Positions 21,486 to 29,915 of a stretch of DNA of 64,000 nt are shown piece after piece. Under the pieces are notes generated by a model, which was given only the letters and a program-made list of their open reading frames with translations, was not told the DNA's origin and searched no databases. This stretch comes from DASQPA01 sp963757335 (GTDB lineage: Bacteria > Acidobacteriota > Thermoanaerobaculia > Multivoradales > UBA5704), in the NCBI GenBank assembly GCA_963757335.1, contig CAVWRJ010000023.1, forward strand, positions 62,001-126,000, in the 5' to 3' direction. Made by a program: the position numbers and the translations under genes. Within the stretch, counting starts at the first letter, position 1. Every line of letters starts with the position of its first letter.

Positions 21486-23828
21486 ATGCGCAAGGCCCCC
21501 CTAGACCTCGAACGCAGCTTGAACCCCGAGCAGGTCGCCGCCGCCACCCATGGGGAGGGGCCGCAGCTCGTCCTCGCCGGGGCGGGGTCGGGCAAGACCC
21601 GGGTCATCACCTACCGGATCGCCTGGCTCGCCGAGGAGCGCGGGGTCGACCCGGGGAGCATCGTCGCCGTCACCTTCACCAACAAGGCGGCGGCGGAGAT
21701 GAAGGAGCGGGTGGAGGAGCTCCTCGGTCTCTATCCCCTGCCTACGTTCGTCGGCACCTTCCACCGCTTCGCCCTCGTGCTGCTGCGCCGCTACGGGGAG
21801 CGGGTGAACCTCCGGCGGGACTTCCAGATCTTGGACACCAGCGACCAGCTGGGGCTGATCAAGCAGGCGCTCGCCGCCGAGGGGCTGTCGGAGAAGGCGT
21901 TCTCGCCGCGTTCGGTGCTCTCCGAGATCAGCTCGGCCAAGAACAAGCTGCTCGAACCGCCCGCCTACGAGTCGCGGGCGCAGAACTTCTTCGAGAAGAA
22001 GGTCGCCATCCTCTACCGCCGCTACCAGGGGCTCCTCCAGCAGGCCTCGGGGGTCGATTTCGACGACATGATCTCGCTCTCGGTCAAGCTGCTGTCGAAG
22101 GACGAGGAGACCCGGGCCCGGGTGCGGCGGCGGGCCGGCTACCTCCTCGTCGACGAGTACCAGGACACCAACCACGCCCAGCTCCGGTTGATTCAGGAGC
22201 TCTCCGGGCCGGAGGGGAACCTGACCGCGGTGGGCGACGAGGACCAGGGGATCTACCGCTGGCGCGGCGCCGACCTCGGCAACATCCTGGAGTTCGAGAA
22301 GACCTTCCCCGGCGCCGCGATCCGGAAGCTGGAGCGGAACTACCGCTCGACCCAGAACATCCTCGACGCCTCGGGGGCGCTCGTGGCCCACAACGTCCAC
22401 CGCCGCGGCAAGCGGCTGTGGACCGAGAACGGGGCGGGTCCGCCGATCGAGCTGTTCAAGGCTTCCGACGAGGTGGAGGAGGCGAACTGGGTGGTCGACA
22501 CCCTGGAGCGGCTGCACAAGAGCTTGAAGTTCTCGGACATGGGCGTCCTCGTCCGCACCAACGCCCAGACCCGCTCGATCGAAGACGAGATGCTGAAGCG
22601 GGAGGTCCCCTACACCCTGGTCGGCGGCACCCGGTTCTACGACCGGGCGGAGATCAAGGACCTTGTGGCTTACCTGCGGGTGCTGCGCAACCCGCGCGAC
22701 AGCTTTTCGCTCGCCCGGATCTTCAACCAGCCGCCGCGCGGCATCGGCAAGTCGACCCTGGACCTCCTCCAGGGTCAGGCGAGCGAGCTTGGCCAGCCGC
22801 TCTGGGACGTCCTCTATCACGACGAGCTGGGCGGCTTGCCGCAGCGGAGCGCCACGGCGCTGCGCAAATTCCGCGACCTGATCGTGGGTCTCCAGCGCGA
22901 CTCCCAGGAGCTGCCGCTCCCCGCTCTCTTAGACCGGCTGCTCGCGGCGACCTCCTACGCCGACCTCTACCGGCCGGAGGACCCCGAGGGACAGGCGAAG
23001 CTCGAAAACATCAAGGAGTTCCTCTCCGCCGCCCAGGAGTTCACCGAGTCCAACAGCGTCAACAGCAGCGACGAGGACCTCCTGACCGGCTTCCTCGACC
23101 ACATCGCCCTGGTGACCGACCTCGACACTCTGCGCTCGGAGAAGGGGGTGTCGCTGATGACCCTCCACAGCGCCAAGGGGCTGGAGTTCAAGGCGGTGAT
23201 CCTGCCCGGCCTGGAGGACGGCCTCCTGCCGCACTTCAACTCCCAGGGGGCGCGCGAGGACATCGAGGAGGAACGGCGGCTCCTCTATGTCGGCATGACC
23301 CGGGCGCGGGAGCGGCTCTACCTCACCTGCTGCCGGCGGCGGCGGATCGCCGGCCGTTTCCAGGACCAGGCGGAGTCGCCGTTCCTCTCCGAGATCCCAG
23401 CCAACCTGCTATCGGCGAAGAGCAGCCCGAACCTCTACGCCGTCGAGCGGCCGCGGCCGGGGAGCCAGGGCGTCTACTCCTTCTTCGGTCGCGAGACCGC
23501 GGCGGGAACCTCCTCGTCGATATCGGCGACATCGGCACCGGCCCACTCCTCCGCCTCCTCGGCGGGAGCGGGTCCCTCGCTCTTCACCCCCCGCCCGCTC
23601 TCCTCCTCCGGCGCCCCCGGCCTCCGCGAGCGCACGGTCGTCCCCGAGGTCGACGACGCCCCCCGCCGGCCGGTCAAGCGCGGCAGCCGGGTCCGTCATC
23701 CGACCCTCGGGCCCGGCGTCGTCCTGGAGCTCGACGGCCAGGGCGAGGAGGCCAAGATCACGGTCTTCTTCGAGAAGGCGGGGAAGCGGAAGCTGGTGGC
23801 GCGGTTCGCGAATCTGGAGCTGCTCTAG
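21486..23828 (+). CDS. UvrD/PcrA-type superfamily 1 DNA helicase
   Basis: 780 aa. Helicase motifs appear in order: Q-motif LNPEQVAAA, Walker A AGAGSGKT (31-38), VAVTFTNKAAAEMKERV, VDEYQDTN, GDEDQGIYRWRGA, LERNYRST, VSLMTLHSAKGLEFKAVI, and EERRLLYVGMTRARERL. A Ser/Ala-rich linker leads to a C-terminal Tudor-like domain (RVRHPTLGPGVV to LVARFANLELL) as in PcrA. It unwinds DNA 3' to 5' in repair and fork rescue. ATG at 21486 starts close to the Q-motif as in homologues; an upstream GTG frame extends 20 residues without support. The normal length suggests an intact gene. Confidence 0.93.
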   Translation: MRKAPLDLERSLNPEQVAAATHGEGPQLVLAGAGSGKTRVITYRIAWLAEERGVDPGSIVAVTFTNKAAAEMKERVEELLGLYPLPTFVGTFHRFALVLLRRYGERVNLRRDFQILDTSDQLGLIKQALAAEGLSEKAFSPRSVLSEISSAKNKLLEPPAYESRAQNFFEKKVAILYRRYQGLLQQASGVDFDDMISLSVKLLSKDEETRARVRRRAGYLLVDEYQDTNHAQLRLIQELSGPEGNLTAVGDEDQGIYRWRGADLGNILEFEKTFPGAAIRKLERNYRSTQNILDASGALVAHNVHRRGKRLWTENGAGPPIELFKASDEVEEANWVVDTLERLHKSLKFSDMGVLVRTNAQTRSIEDEMLKREVPYTLVGGTRFYDRAEIKDLVAYLRVLRNPRDSFSLARIFNQPPRGIGKSTLDLLQGQASELGQPLWDVLYHDELGGLPQRSATALRKFRDLIVGLQRDSQELPLPALLDRLLAATSYADLYRPEDPEGQAKLENIKEFLSAAQEFTESNSVNSSDEDLLTGFLDHIALVTDLDTLRSEKGVSLMTLHSAKGLEFKAVILPGLEDGLLPHFNSQGAREDIEEERRLLYVGMTRARERLYLTCCRRRRIAGRFQDQAESPFLSEIPANLLSAKSSPNLYAVERPRPGSQGVYSFFGRETAAGTSSSISATSAPAHSSASSAGAGPSLFTPRPLSSSGAPGLRERTVVPEVDDAPRRPVKRGSRVRHPTLGPGVVLELDGQGEEAKITVFFEKAGKRKLVARFANLELL

Positions 23829-23856
23829 AAGCTCGCGTGCTACGCTCTCCGCTGCC

Positions 23857-24192
23857 ATGAGAGAGGATCTGCCAGGCCCCGGTTTTTCCCCTCGCTCTCC
23901 AGTCGCCGAGATGCCGCCGGAACAGCTCGCCGCGCTCTGCGCGCGAAACGGTATCGAGGAGTTGGCGCTCTTCGGCTCGGCTCTCACCGATCGTTTCGGC
24001 CCGGCGAGCGACCTCGACCTCCTGGTCACCTTCAAGCCGGAGACCCGGCCAGGCTTCCTGACCCTGGCCAGAGTTCAGCGAGAGCTGGAGTCGCTCCTCG
24101 GGAGGCGCGTCGACCTCGTCCCGAAGGGCGGGCTCAAACCCGCGATCCGCGACTCGGTGCTCGCCGGTGCTCGGGTCCTCTATGCGGCGTGA
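23857..24192 (+). CDS. mntA: MNT-domain nucleotidyltransferase antitoxin
   Basis: 111 aa. It carries the minimal nucleotidyltransferase signature GSX10DXD exactly: G40-S41, ten residues, then D52 and D54 within SALTDRFGPASDLDLL. MNT antitoxins of this type neutralise HEPN toxins by transferring AMP groups to a Tyr near the toxin active site. The following HEPN gene overlaps it by 11 nt, which is the standard arrangement. It lies 28 nt after the helicase gene in the same direction. Confidence 0.88.
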   Translation: MREDLPGPGFSPRSPVAEMPPEQLAALCARNGIEELALFGSALTDRFGPASDLDLLVTFKPETRPGFLTLARVQRELESLLGRRVDLVPKGGLKPAIRDSVLAGARVLYAA

Positions 24193-24544
24193 ACGCCTCT
24201 ACCTCCTTGATGTCGTCGAGGCGGCGGACGCCATCGAGAGCTTTCTCGCCGGCGTGTCGGAAGCCGCCTTTCTCGATAGCGATCTCTTGCGGAGCGCGGT
24301 CCTCCAGAAGCTCCTGATCGTCGGAGAAGCCGCGTCTCGCCTGCCTCGGGATTTCTGTGATCGGCATTCCGACGTCGACTGGAGCGGCATCGTCGGCTTC
24401 CGGAACATCGCGGTCCACGCCTATTTTTCTATCGAGTGGCGGATCGTGTGGGTTGCCGCCACCGAAGAGGCCCCGGCCCTAAAGCGCCAGGTCACGAGGA
24501 TACTGGAGGCGGAATTTCCGCCGGAGGAATCCCCGGCGTCCTAA
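24182..24544 (+). CDS. hepT: HEPN-domain toxin (HepT type)
   Basis: 120 aa, all helical. The RX4HXY ribonuclease motif is present as R74-N-I-A-V-H79-A-Y81, within GFRNIAVHAYF. Tyr81 is the position that MntA AMPylates in studied systems. LLIVGEAASRLP is the usual preceding helix. The start ATG lies inside the mntA end. The toxin would cleave RNA when free of its partner. The 3' end overlaps the convergent acetyltransferase gene by 4 nt. Confidence 0.88.
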   Translation: MRRERLYLLDVVEAADAIESFLAGVSEAAFLDSDLLRSAVLQKLLIVGEAASRLPRDFCDRHSDVDWSGIVGFRNIAVHAYFSIEWRIVWVAATEEAPALKRQVTRILEAEFPPEESPAS

Positions 24545-25101
24545 CCCCCCGACATCCGCGAGTAGTAGTCCTCGCGGAGCAGGGCATAGAGGTAGTTGTC
24601 GACCCGTTTCCCGCGCAGCTTGAAGTAGCCTTTGAGGAGCCCCTCGCGGAGGAAGCCGTTCTTCTCCAGCACCCGCTGAGAGCCGGTGTTCTCGATCGCG
24701 CAGCGGGCCTCGACGCGCTCCAGGAGGGTGTTGGCGAAGAGGTCGCCTAGGAGCTGATTCACGGCGTCGGTCATCAGGCCGCGGCTCTGGTAGAGGGTCG
24801 AGAGGGCGTAGCCGACCTCGGCCAGGCCATGCTCCCAGTTGCTCACCACCAGGGTGATCCAGCCCGCGGGGTCGCCCTCGACCTCCACGATCCACTGGAA
24901 CTTCTCGCCCCGGCCGCGGTAGAGGTCGGCCATGCGCTGGCTCGCCACGTCGGCCCGGAGCTGGGCGGTGGGGAGCTCGTTGAGCGGCTGGAAGCGGCGC
25001 ACGCTGGGCTCCGACCGCCACTGCCTCAAGAGATCCGCGTCCCGTGGCGAGGCCGGCCGGAGGTGGACGAGCGGTTGCGGGCGGCGCTCGGGAGAAGCCA
25101 T
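24541..25101 (-). CDS. GNAT-family N-acetyltransferase (RimJ/RimL-like)
   Basis: 186 aa. LRPASPRDADLLRQWRSEP is the typical N-terminal strand and helix. AGWITLVVSNW, AEVGYALSTLYQSRGLMTDA (acetyl-CoA loop, here Q-S-R-G-L), and VEARCAIENTGSQRVLEKNG with GFLREGLLK follow in the order of RimJ/RimL-type enzymes that acetylate ribosomal-protein or other amines. The cofactor loop QSRGLM replaces the usual QGxGxA/G pattern. Length is typical. It is transcribed toward hepT. Confidence 0.87.
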   Translation of the reverse strand: MASPERRPQPLVHLRPASPRDADLLRQWRSEPSVRRFQPLNELPTAQLRADVASQRMADLYRGRGEKFQWIVEVEGDPAGWITLVVSNWEHGLAEVGYALSTLYQSRGLMTDAVNQLLGDLFANTLLERVEARCAIENTGSQRVLEKNGFLREGLLKGYFKLRGKRVDNYLYALLREDYYSRMSGG

Positions 25102-25146
25102 GGTCAGAACATTCTAATCCAGTGCGGACGCCCGCGGCTCCCGGCT

Positions 25147-26637
25147 CTAGCCCTGGGCGGGAGCCGGCTCGCCGGCCGCCGGCCCGGGACCGCGGCCGAG
25201 GACCGGGAAGACCGAGAGCAGGAACATGTAGGCGTAGCCCTGGACGAAGAGATAGAGGAAGGGGAGCGACATCCACATCCCGCGTTTCAGGGCATAGACG
25301 CAGCAGGCCGCGAAGTAGAGGGCGAGGCAGCCCTCGATGAGGCAGGAGGGGTCGGAGCCCGAGCGGTAGCGCTTCGACAGCCAGTCCTGGCCGCTCTGCT
25401 CGATCCGGTACTTGGGGGTGCGGTGGAAGGTGCCGCCCCGGTGGAGAAGCCCGGAGACGACGGCGCGGGCGTTGTTGATCGAGAGGCCGATGCCGATCGC
25501 CATCACCGCCGGCAGGTGGCGGAGGCCCTTAGCCCAGCCGCGGCCGCTCGCGATCTGGCTCATGAAGTAGAAGATGAGGACCGAGATCGTGGCGCCCAGG
25601 AAGAGCGGCAGGTCGATGAGCAGCAGGGCCGGCCAGCCGGTGCCCCGGCGGAGGATCATGGCGGGGAAGATGAGGAGCGCGATGAGCACCGTCAGCAGGT
25701 AGCTCGAGTTGTTGGTCAAGTGGACGAAGGCCTCGAACTTGACCCGCAGCGGGAGGTCCGACTTGAGGATGCGCCAGAGGAGCTTCCTCCCCGTCTGCAC
25801 CGCTCCCTTGGCCCAGCGGTACTGCTGGCTCTTGAAGCCGTTGATGTCGACCGGCAGCTCCGAGGGCACCGCGAGCTCCGGCAGGTAGAGGAACCGCCAG
25901 CCCTGGAGCTGGGAACGGTAGGAGAGGTCCAGATCCTCGGTCAGGGTGTCGTGCTCCCAGCCGCCGGCCGCCTCGATGGCGGTCCGCCGCCAGACCCCGG
26001 CGGTGCCGTTGAAGTTGAAGAAGCAGCCGCTCCGGTTGCGCGCCGTGTGCTCGATCCAGAAGTGGCCGTCGAGCAGGATGGCCTCCGCCTTGGTGAGGAG
26101 GGAGTAGCCGCGGTTGATGTGCGACCAGCTCCCCTGCACCATGCCGAGACCGGAGTCGGCGAAGTAGGGGATGGAGAGGCGGAGGAAGTCCGGCTGGGGG
26201 ACGAAGTCGGCGTCGAAGATGGCGAGGAACTCGCCCTTCGCCTGGAGGAGCCCCGCCGCCAGAGCGCCGGCCTTGAAACCGGTGCGGTCCCGCCGGTGGA
26301 GGTGGTGGATGTCGAAGCCCTGGCGGCGCTGCTCGGCGACCAGCTGGGCGACGATGGCGGTGGTCTCGTCCGTCGAGTCGTCGAGGACCTGGATCTCCAG
26401 GCGGTCCTTCGGATAGTCGAGTCGGCAGACCGCGTCGATCAGGCGCTCGGTCACGTACATCTCGTTGTAGAGTGGAAGCTGCACTGTCACCAGGGGCCAC
26501 TGCGCGGGATCCGCGGGCCGCACGGGCTGATTCTTCCGCGTCCGGAGATAGAGGATCACCAGCGCCAGGCGATGCACGCCGTAGAAGGCGAGCACCGCCA
26601 GAATGAGGTAGTAGATTGCGAGCAGGGCCGTGCTCAT
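25147..26637 (-). CDS. Membrane family 2 glycosyltransferase (cellulose/glucan-synthase-like)
   Basis: 496 aa. The first helix (residues 1-30) is followed by a GT2 domain: TVQLPLYNEMYVTERLID, VLDDSTDET (first Asp), FLAIFDADFVP (DxD), HDTLTEDLDLSYR (catalytic TED) and SQQYRWAKGAVQ (QxxRW). This complete D,D,D,QxxRW set marks a processive-type synthase that feeds a polysaccharide through the membrane. Four or more C-terminal helices follow. It is divergent from the next membrane glycosyltransferase gene with a 22-nt overlap at the starts. No PilZ domain is attached. The product could be a glucan or mannan. Confidence 0.88.
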   Translation of the reverse strand: MSTALLAIYYLILAVLAFYGVHRLALVILYLRTRKNQPVRPADPAQWPLVTVQLPLYNEMYVTERLIDAVCRLDYPKDRLEIQVLDDSTDETTAIVAQLVAEQRRQGFDIHHLHRRDRTGFKAGALAAGLLQAKGEFLAIFDADFVPQPDFLRLSIPYFADSGLGMVQGSWSHINRGYSLLTKAEAILLDGHFWIEHTARNRSGCFFNFNGTAGVWRRTAIEAAGGWEHDTLTEDLDLSYRSQLQGWRFLYLPELAVPSELPVDINGFKSQQYRWAKGAVQTGRKLLWRILKSDLPLRVKFEAFVHLTNNSSYLLTVLIALLIFPAMILRRGTGWPALLLIDLPLFLGATISVLIFYFMSQIASGRGWAKGLRHLPAVMAIGIGLSINNARAVVSGLLHRGGTFHRTPKYRIEQSGQDWLSKRYRSGSDPSCLIEGCLALYFAACCVYALKRGMWMSLPFLYLFVQGYAYMFLLSVFPVLGRGPGPAAGEPAPAQG

Positions 26638-28253
26638 CGCCGCTCCCCCGCCCCAGTGAGAGAGCCCGGCGTGCCCTGGCGCTCCTCATACCGGCCCTCA
26701 TACCGGCATTGCCGGTCCTGGGCGCCGGCCTGGCACTGCTGCTCGTGTTTGATCTCGCTCGTCATCTGGTCCTCGTCCTACTCCTTGTCGGAGCCGCCAT
26801 GCTCTCTCTCCCCTGGGCCGCGCGCAGGCTGGACGCCACGAGCGAACCGGCGGGCAGAGCGATTCTGTTGGGGGCGCTGCTGCTGAGACTGCCTCTGCTG
26901 CCGCTCCCCCCCACCCTGTCGGACGACGTGCTGCGATACCTTTGGGACGGGAGAGTTGCCGCTGCCGGGCAGAACCCCTACCTCTTACCCCCTGCGGCCC
27001 CGGAGCTCACTCCCTTACGCGACGACCTCTGGCGGCGCCTCCCGCACCGTCAGATCCCGACGGTCTATCCCCCCCTCGCCGTCGCGGCCTTCAGTATAGC
27101 GGCTCGCCTGCCCTTTCCCATCCTCTCCTGGAAACTGCTGGTCACCGGGGCCGACCTCGCAGCCTGCGCCCTGCTCCTCCGCCTGGCCCGCCAGCTCGGC
27201 CTGCCCGCGGGGAGGACGGTCTGGTACGCCTGGAACCCCATGGTGGCCCTCGAAGTGGCCGGCCACGGCCATGTCGACGTCCTCGGGGTGGCGGCAGCGC
27301 TCGCCGTCGTATCTATTCTTCTAGCACGCCGCGTGCCGTGGGTGCAGTGGGGGGGGGCGGTGGGGGTTCGCCCGGAGGGGCCGGGAGGGTCGCGCCCCTT
27401 CGGGGTGGGGACGGGGGAGATCGGGGAGGCGCGGGGCGGCATCGCCGCGGAATGGCGTTCTTCTCGGAGCGGGCTTTGCGCTCCGCTCCCGGCCCCTCCG
27501 GGCGAACCCCCACCGACACCTGCACCGACGACACCCGCGCCGACCCCTGCGCCCCCATGGTGGTGGGCCGCCCTGGCCGGGGCCGCAGCAGCGTTCGGCA
27601 TTCTGGCCAAGCTGGCACCCGCTGCCGCCCTCCCCATGTGGGGGCGCCAGAGTGGCCGATCGGCGATTTTCCTGGGGAGCGCTCTCGCTCTGACCGCGGC
27701 TGCGGTCCTCCCCGTTCTCGCCGCCGCGGGTAAGGTGCCTCCGGGGCTCGTCACCTACGGCCTCACCTGGGACTGGAACGGACCGCTCTTCGAGCCCCTC
27801 TGGCGCCTGCTGGCCGCCTCCGGCGTCGCCGGGAGGCTCACGGCGGCGCTCGACGCCTACAAGACCTGGCGCCAGGAGTGGTTCCGCTTCAACTGGATCT
27901 ACCCCTACCTGTATCCCCAGCTGCTGGCGAAGATCGTTCTCGCTGGGGTGTCGCTGGCGGCGGTGGTCCGATCCTTTCGGGAGAAGGAGCCGGTCGAGGG
28001 GAGCGGCCGGCTCTTCGGGGTTCTGCTCCTCGCCTCGGCCACGGTCTACCCCTGGTATCTGCTCTGGGTCCTCCCCTGGGCGGCGCTCTGTCGCCATCCC
28101 GCCTGGCTCGCCCTCTCCGGCCTCGTCCTCCTCTCCTATCTGGGGCCGGTCCTGGGGATTCCTCTCTGGCCCTGGGTGTGGCTGGCGATCTGGGGACCGT
28201 TCTACCTCCTGCTTTTAGCGACCGCGGGGAGGCGGCCGTGGTCTATCGCCTGA
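26616..28253 (+). CDS. Polytopic GT87-like (DUF2029) glycosyltransferase with an embedded palindrome
   Basis: 545 aa with about ten membrane helices. The early loop LSDDVLRYLWDGRVAAAGQNPY carries the paired Asp residues of polyprenyl-phosphate-mannose-dependent GT87 enzymes. YPPLAVAAF, KLLVTGADLAA and WNPMVALEVAGHGHVD are also family-like. Residues about 248-300 form a Pro/Gly/Arg-rich insertion encoded by a perfect inverted repeat (see separate entry) that interrupts a loop without breaking the frame. The start overlaps that of the divergent GT2 gene and is uncertain. truA starts inside its end. Confidence 0.75.
   Translation: MRAGPCSSPLPRPSERARRALALLIPALIPALPVLGAGLALLLVFDLARHLVLVLLLVGAAMLSLPWAARRLDATSEPAGRAILLGALLLRLPLLPLPPTLSDDVLRYLWDGRVAAAGQNPYLLPPAAPELTPLRDDLWRRLPHRQIPTVYPPLAVAAFSIAARLPFPILSWKLLVTGADLAACALLLRLARQLGLPAGRTVWYAWNPMVALEVAGHGHVDVLGVAAALAVVSILLARRVPWVQWGGAVGVRPEGPGGSRPFGVGTGEIGEARGGIAAEWRSSRSGLCAPLPAPPGEPPPTPAPTTPAPTPAPPWWWAALAGAAAAFGILAKLAPAAALPMWGRQSGRSAIFLGSALALTAAAVLPVLAAAGKVPPGLVTYGLTWDWNGPLFEPLWRLLAASGVAGRLTAALDAYKTWRQEWFRFNWIYPYLYPQLLAKIVLAGVSLAAVVRSFREKEPVEGSGRLFGVLLLASATVYPWYLLWVLPWAALCRHPAWLALSGLVLLSYLGPVLGIPLWPWVWLAIWGPFYLLLLATAGRRPWSIA
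27359..27514. repeat. 156-bp palindromic insertion with perfect 29-bp arms
   Basis: The left arm at 27359-27387 begins GGTGGGGGTTCGCCCGGAGG and its exact reverse complement lies at 27486-27514, ending GGGCGAACCCCCACC. The interior holds a second hairpin, CGGAGCG-GGCTTTG-CGCTCCG. The element lies wholly in the GT87-like gene, keeps its frame, and adds about 52 low-complexity residues. It is not the same sequence as the seven-copy dispersed element. Confidence 0.88.
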
Positions 28254-29068
28254 TCGTCTCTTACCGCGGGACGGCCTATGCCGGCTGGCAGCGGCAGGAG
28301 AACGCGCTCGCCGTCCAGCAGGTTCTGGAGGAGGCCCTGGCCCGCCTGCTGGCTCCTTCTTTTCCGGGCGGGACGGGGTTCGCCGTGGTGGGGGCGAGCC
28401 GCACCGACGCCGGGGTGCACGCCCGCGGGCAGGCGGTCCACCTGGAGCTCCCCGGGCCGTTCCCGCCGCGCGGCCTGGTGCAGGGCACCAATCACCAGCT
28501 GCCGGAGGACGTCCGGGTGCTCGCCGCCGATCTCATGCCGGAGGGATTCCACGCCAGGAAGCATGCGATCGGCAAGGAGTACAACTACCGCCTGAGCCGC
28601 GCCCCGGTCCTCTCCCCCCTCGATTCGCCCTTCGTCGTCCGGGTCGACCCCCAGATCGACGTTGAGCGGCTCGCTCTCGCCACGGCGCTCCTCCCCGGCC
28701 GCCACGACTTCTCGGCCTTCGCGGCGGCCGGCGGCTCCCACCGGCAGCCCTTCCGGCGGATCTGGACCGCCGACTGGAGCGCGGCGGGGGAGGAGCTCCG
28801 CTTCCGGGTGGTGGGGGACGGCTTCCTGCGCGGCATGGTTCGTGCTCTGGTCGGAACGCTGGTGGAAGTCGGCTTGGGGCGGCGCTCGTCGGAGGATTTC
28901 GCTCTCCTCCTCGGCGGAGGGGTGCGATCGGCGGCCGGACCCACCGCCCCCGCACAGGGCCTCGTCCTCCAGAGGGTGCTCTACCCGGCAGAGGAGGGTG
29001 CCATTTCGGCAGAACCCTATGGTACGGTAAGGACTTCTGACCATGATCGAAGTGGCCAAACTCGCTGA
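28238..29068 (+). CDS. truA: tRNA pseudouridine synthase A
   Basis: 276 aa. It converts uridines 38-40 of the tRNA anticodon arm to pseudouridine. YRLIVSYRGTAYAGWQRQ is the family start, and GASRTDAGVHARGQ contains the catalytic Asp (D57). NYRLSR, HDFSAFAAAGG and FRVVGDGFLRGMVRALVGTL complete the two half-domains. The GTG at 28238 gives the standard N-terminus and overlaps the upstream gene by 16 nt. Its last 26 nt overlap the start of uppS, so translation is coupled. The tail after VLYPAEEG is longer than needed and is probably dispensable. Confidence 0.93.
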   Translation: MVYRLIVSYRGTAYAGWQRQENALAVQQVLEEALARLLAPSFPGGTGFAVVGASRTDAGVHARGQAVHLELPGPFPPRGLVQGTNHQLPEDVRVLAADLMPEGFHARKHAIGKEYNYRLSRAPVLSPLDSPFVVRVDPQIDVERLALATALLPGRHDFSAFAAAGGSHRQPFRRIWTADWSAAGEELRFRVVGDGFLRGMVRALVGTLVEVGLGRRSSEDFALLLGGGVRSAAGPTAPAQGLVLQRVLYPAEEGAISAEPYGTVRTSDHDRSGQTR

Positions 29069-29873
29069 ACCGGGCTCCCCCGAGGAGCTGCTCGTTCGCC
29101 GCCTGGATCTCTCCCGGTTGCCGCGCCACGTCGCCATCATCATGGACGGCAACGGCCGCTGGGCGAAGACCAAGGGTCTGCCGCGGGCCGAGGGGCACCG
29201 GGCGGGGGTCGCCGCGGTGCGCGACACCGTCGAATCCGCGGCCCGGCTGGAGCTCGACGTCCTCACCCTCTACGCCTTCTCGGTCGAGAACTGGAAGCGG
29301 CCGCGGATCGAGGTCTGGACGCTGATGAACCTCCTCAAGGAGTACGTCCGCAAGGAGGCCGAGAACCTGGTCGAGAACGACATCCGGTTCAACGTCATCG
29401 GCCGCTGGGAGGAGCTCGACCCGTCGGTCGTGCGGGCGCTCAAGCGCACCCTGGACGCCACCCGGCACTGCCAGGGGATGAGCTTCAACATCGCCCTCAA
29501 CTACTCGGGCCGCTGCGAGATCGTCGACGCCTGCCGCCGGATCGTCGCCGACTGGGCGTCGGGGAAGCCGGCCGACATCGACGAGGAGACGATCGGCCGC
29601 TACCTCTACACCCAGGGGCAGCCCGACCCCGACCTCATGATCCGCACCTCCGGCGAGCTGCGGGTGAGCAACTTCCTCCTCTGGCAGATCGCCTACTCGG
29701 AGATCTGGGTGACCCAGACCCTGTGGCCCGACTTTAGGCGCCGCGACCTCTACGAGGCGATCCTCGCCTACCAGGCCCGGGACCGCCGCTACGGCGGGGT
29801 CAAGGAAAAGGCCGCCGGCCCCTCCGGCGACAGAGCCGAGGATCTCCTGGTTTCCGGGCAGCGCCAGCTCTGA
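29043..29873 (+). CDS. uppS: Undecaprenyl diphosphate synthase
   Basis: 276 aa. This cis-prenyltransferase makes the C55 lipid carrier for peptidoglycan and glycans. HVAIIMDGNGRWAK holds the catalytic Asp35. GHRAGVAAVRDTVESA, LTLYAFSVENWKRP, NIALNYSGRCEIVDACRR, DLMIRTSGELRVSNFLLWQ and ELWVT-like SEIWVTQTLWPDF follow in the conserved order. It is followed after 42 nt by cdsA, the usual neighbour. The C-terminal 25 residues past RRYGG are extra and low in complexity. Confidence 0.95.
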   Translation: MIEVAKLAEPGSPEELLVRRLDLSRLPRHVAIIMDGNGRWAKTKGLPRAEGHRAGVAAVRDTVESAARLELDVLTLYAFSVENWKRPRIEVWTLMNLLKEYVRKEAENLVENDIRFNVIGRWEELDPSVVRALKRTLDATRHCQGMSFNIALNYSGRCEIVDACRRIVADWASGKPADIDEETIGRYLYTQGQPDPDLMIRTSGELRVSNFLLWQIAYSEIWVTQTLWPDFRRRDLYEAILAYQARDRRYGGVKEKAAGPSGDRAEDLLVSGQRQL

Positions 29874-29915
29874 CCGGCCGTCTTCTCGCGGACCCAGCGG
29901 ACCCAACGGACAGCC

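Noticed and set aside
27313..27618. Separate gene on the minus strand inside the GT87-like gene
   Set aside because: The frame exists because the palindromic insert reads similarly on both strands; no start signal or domain.
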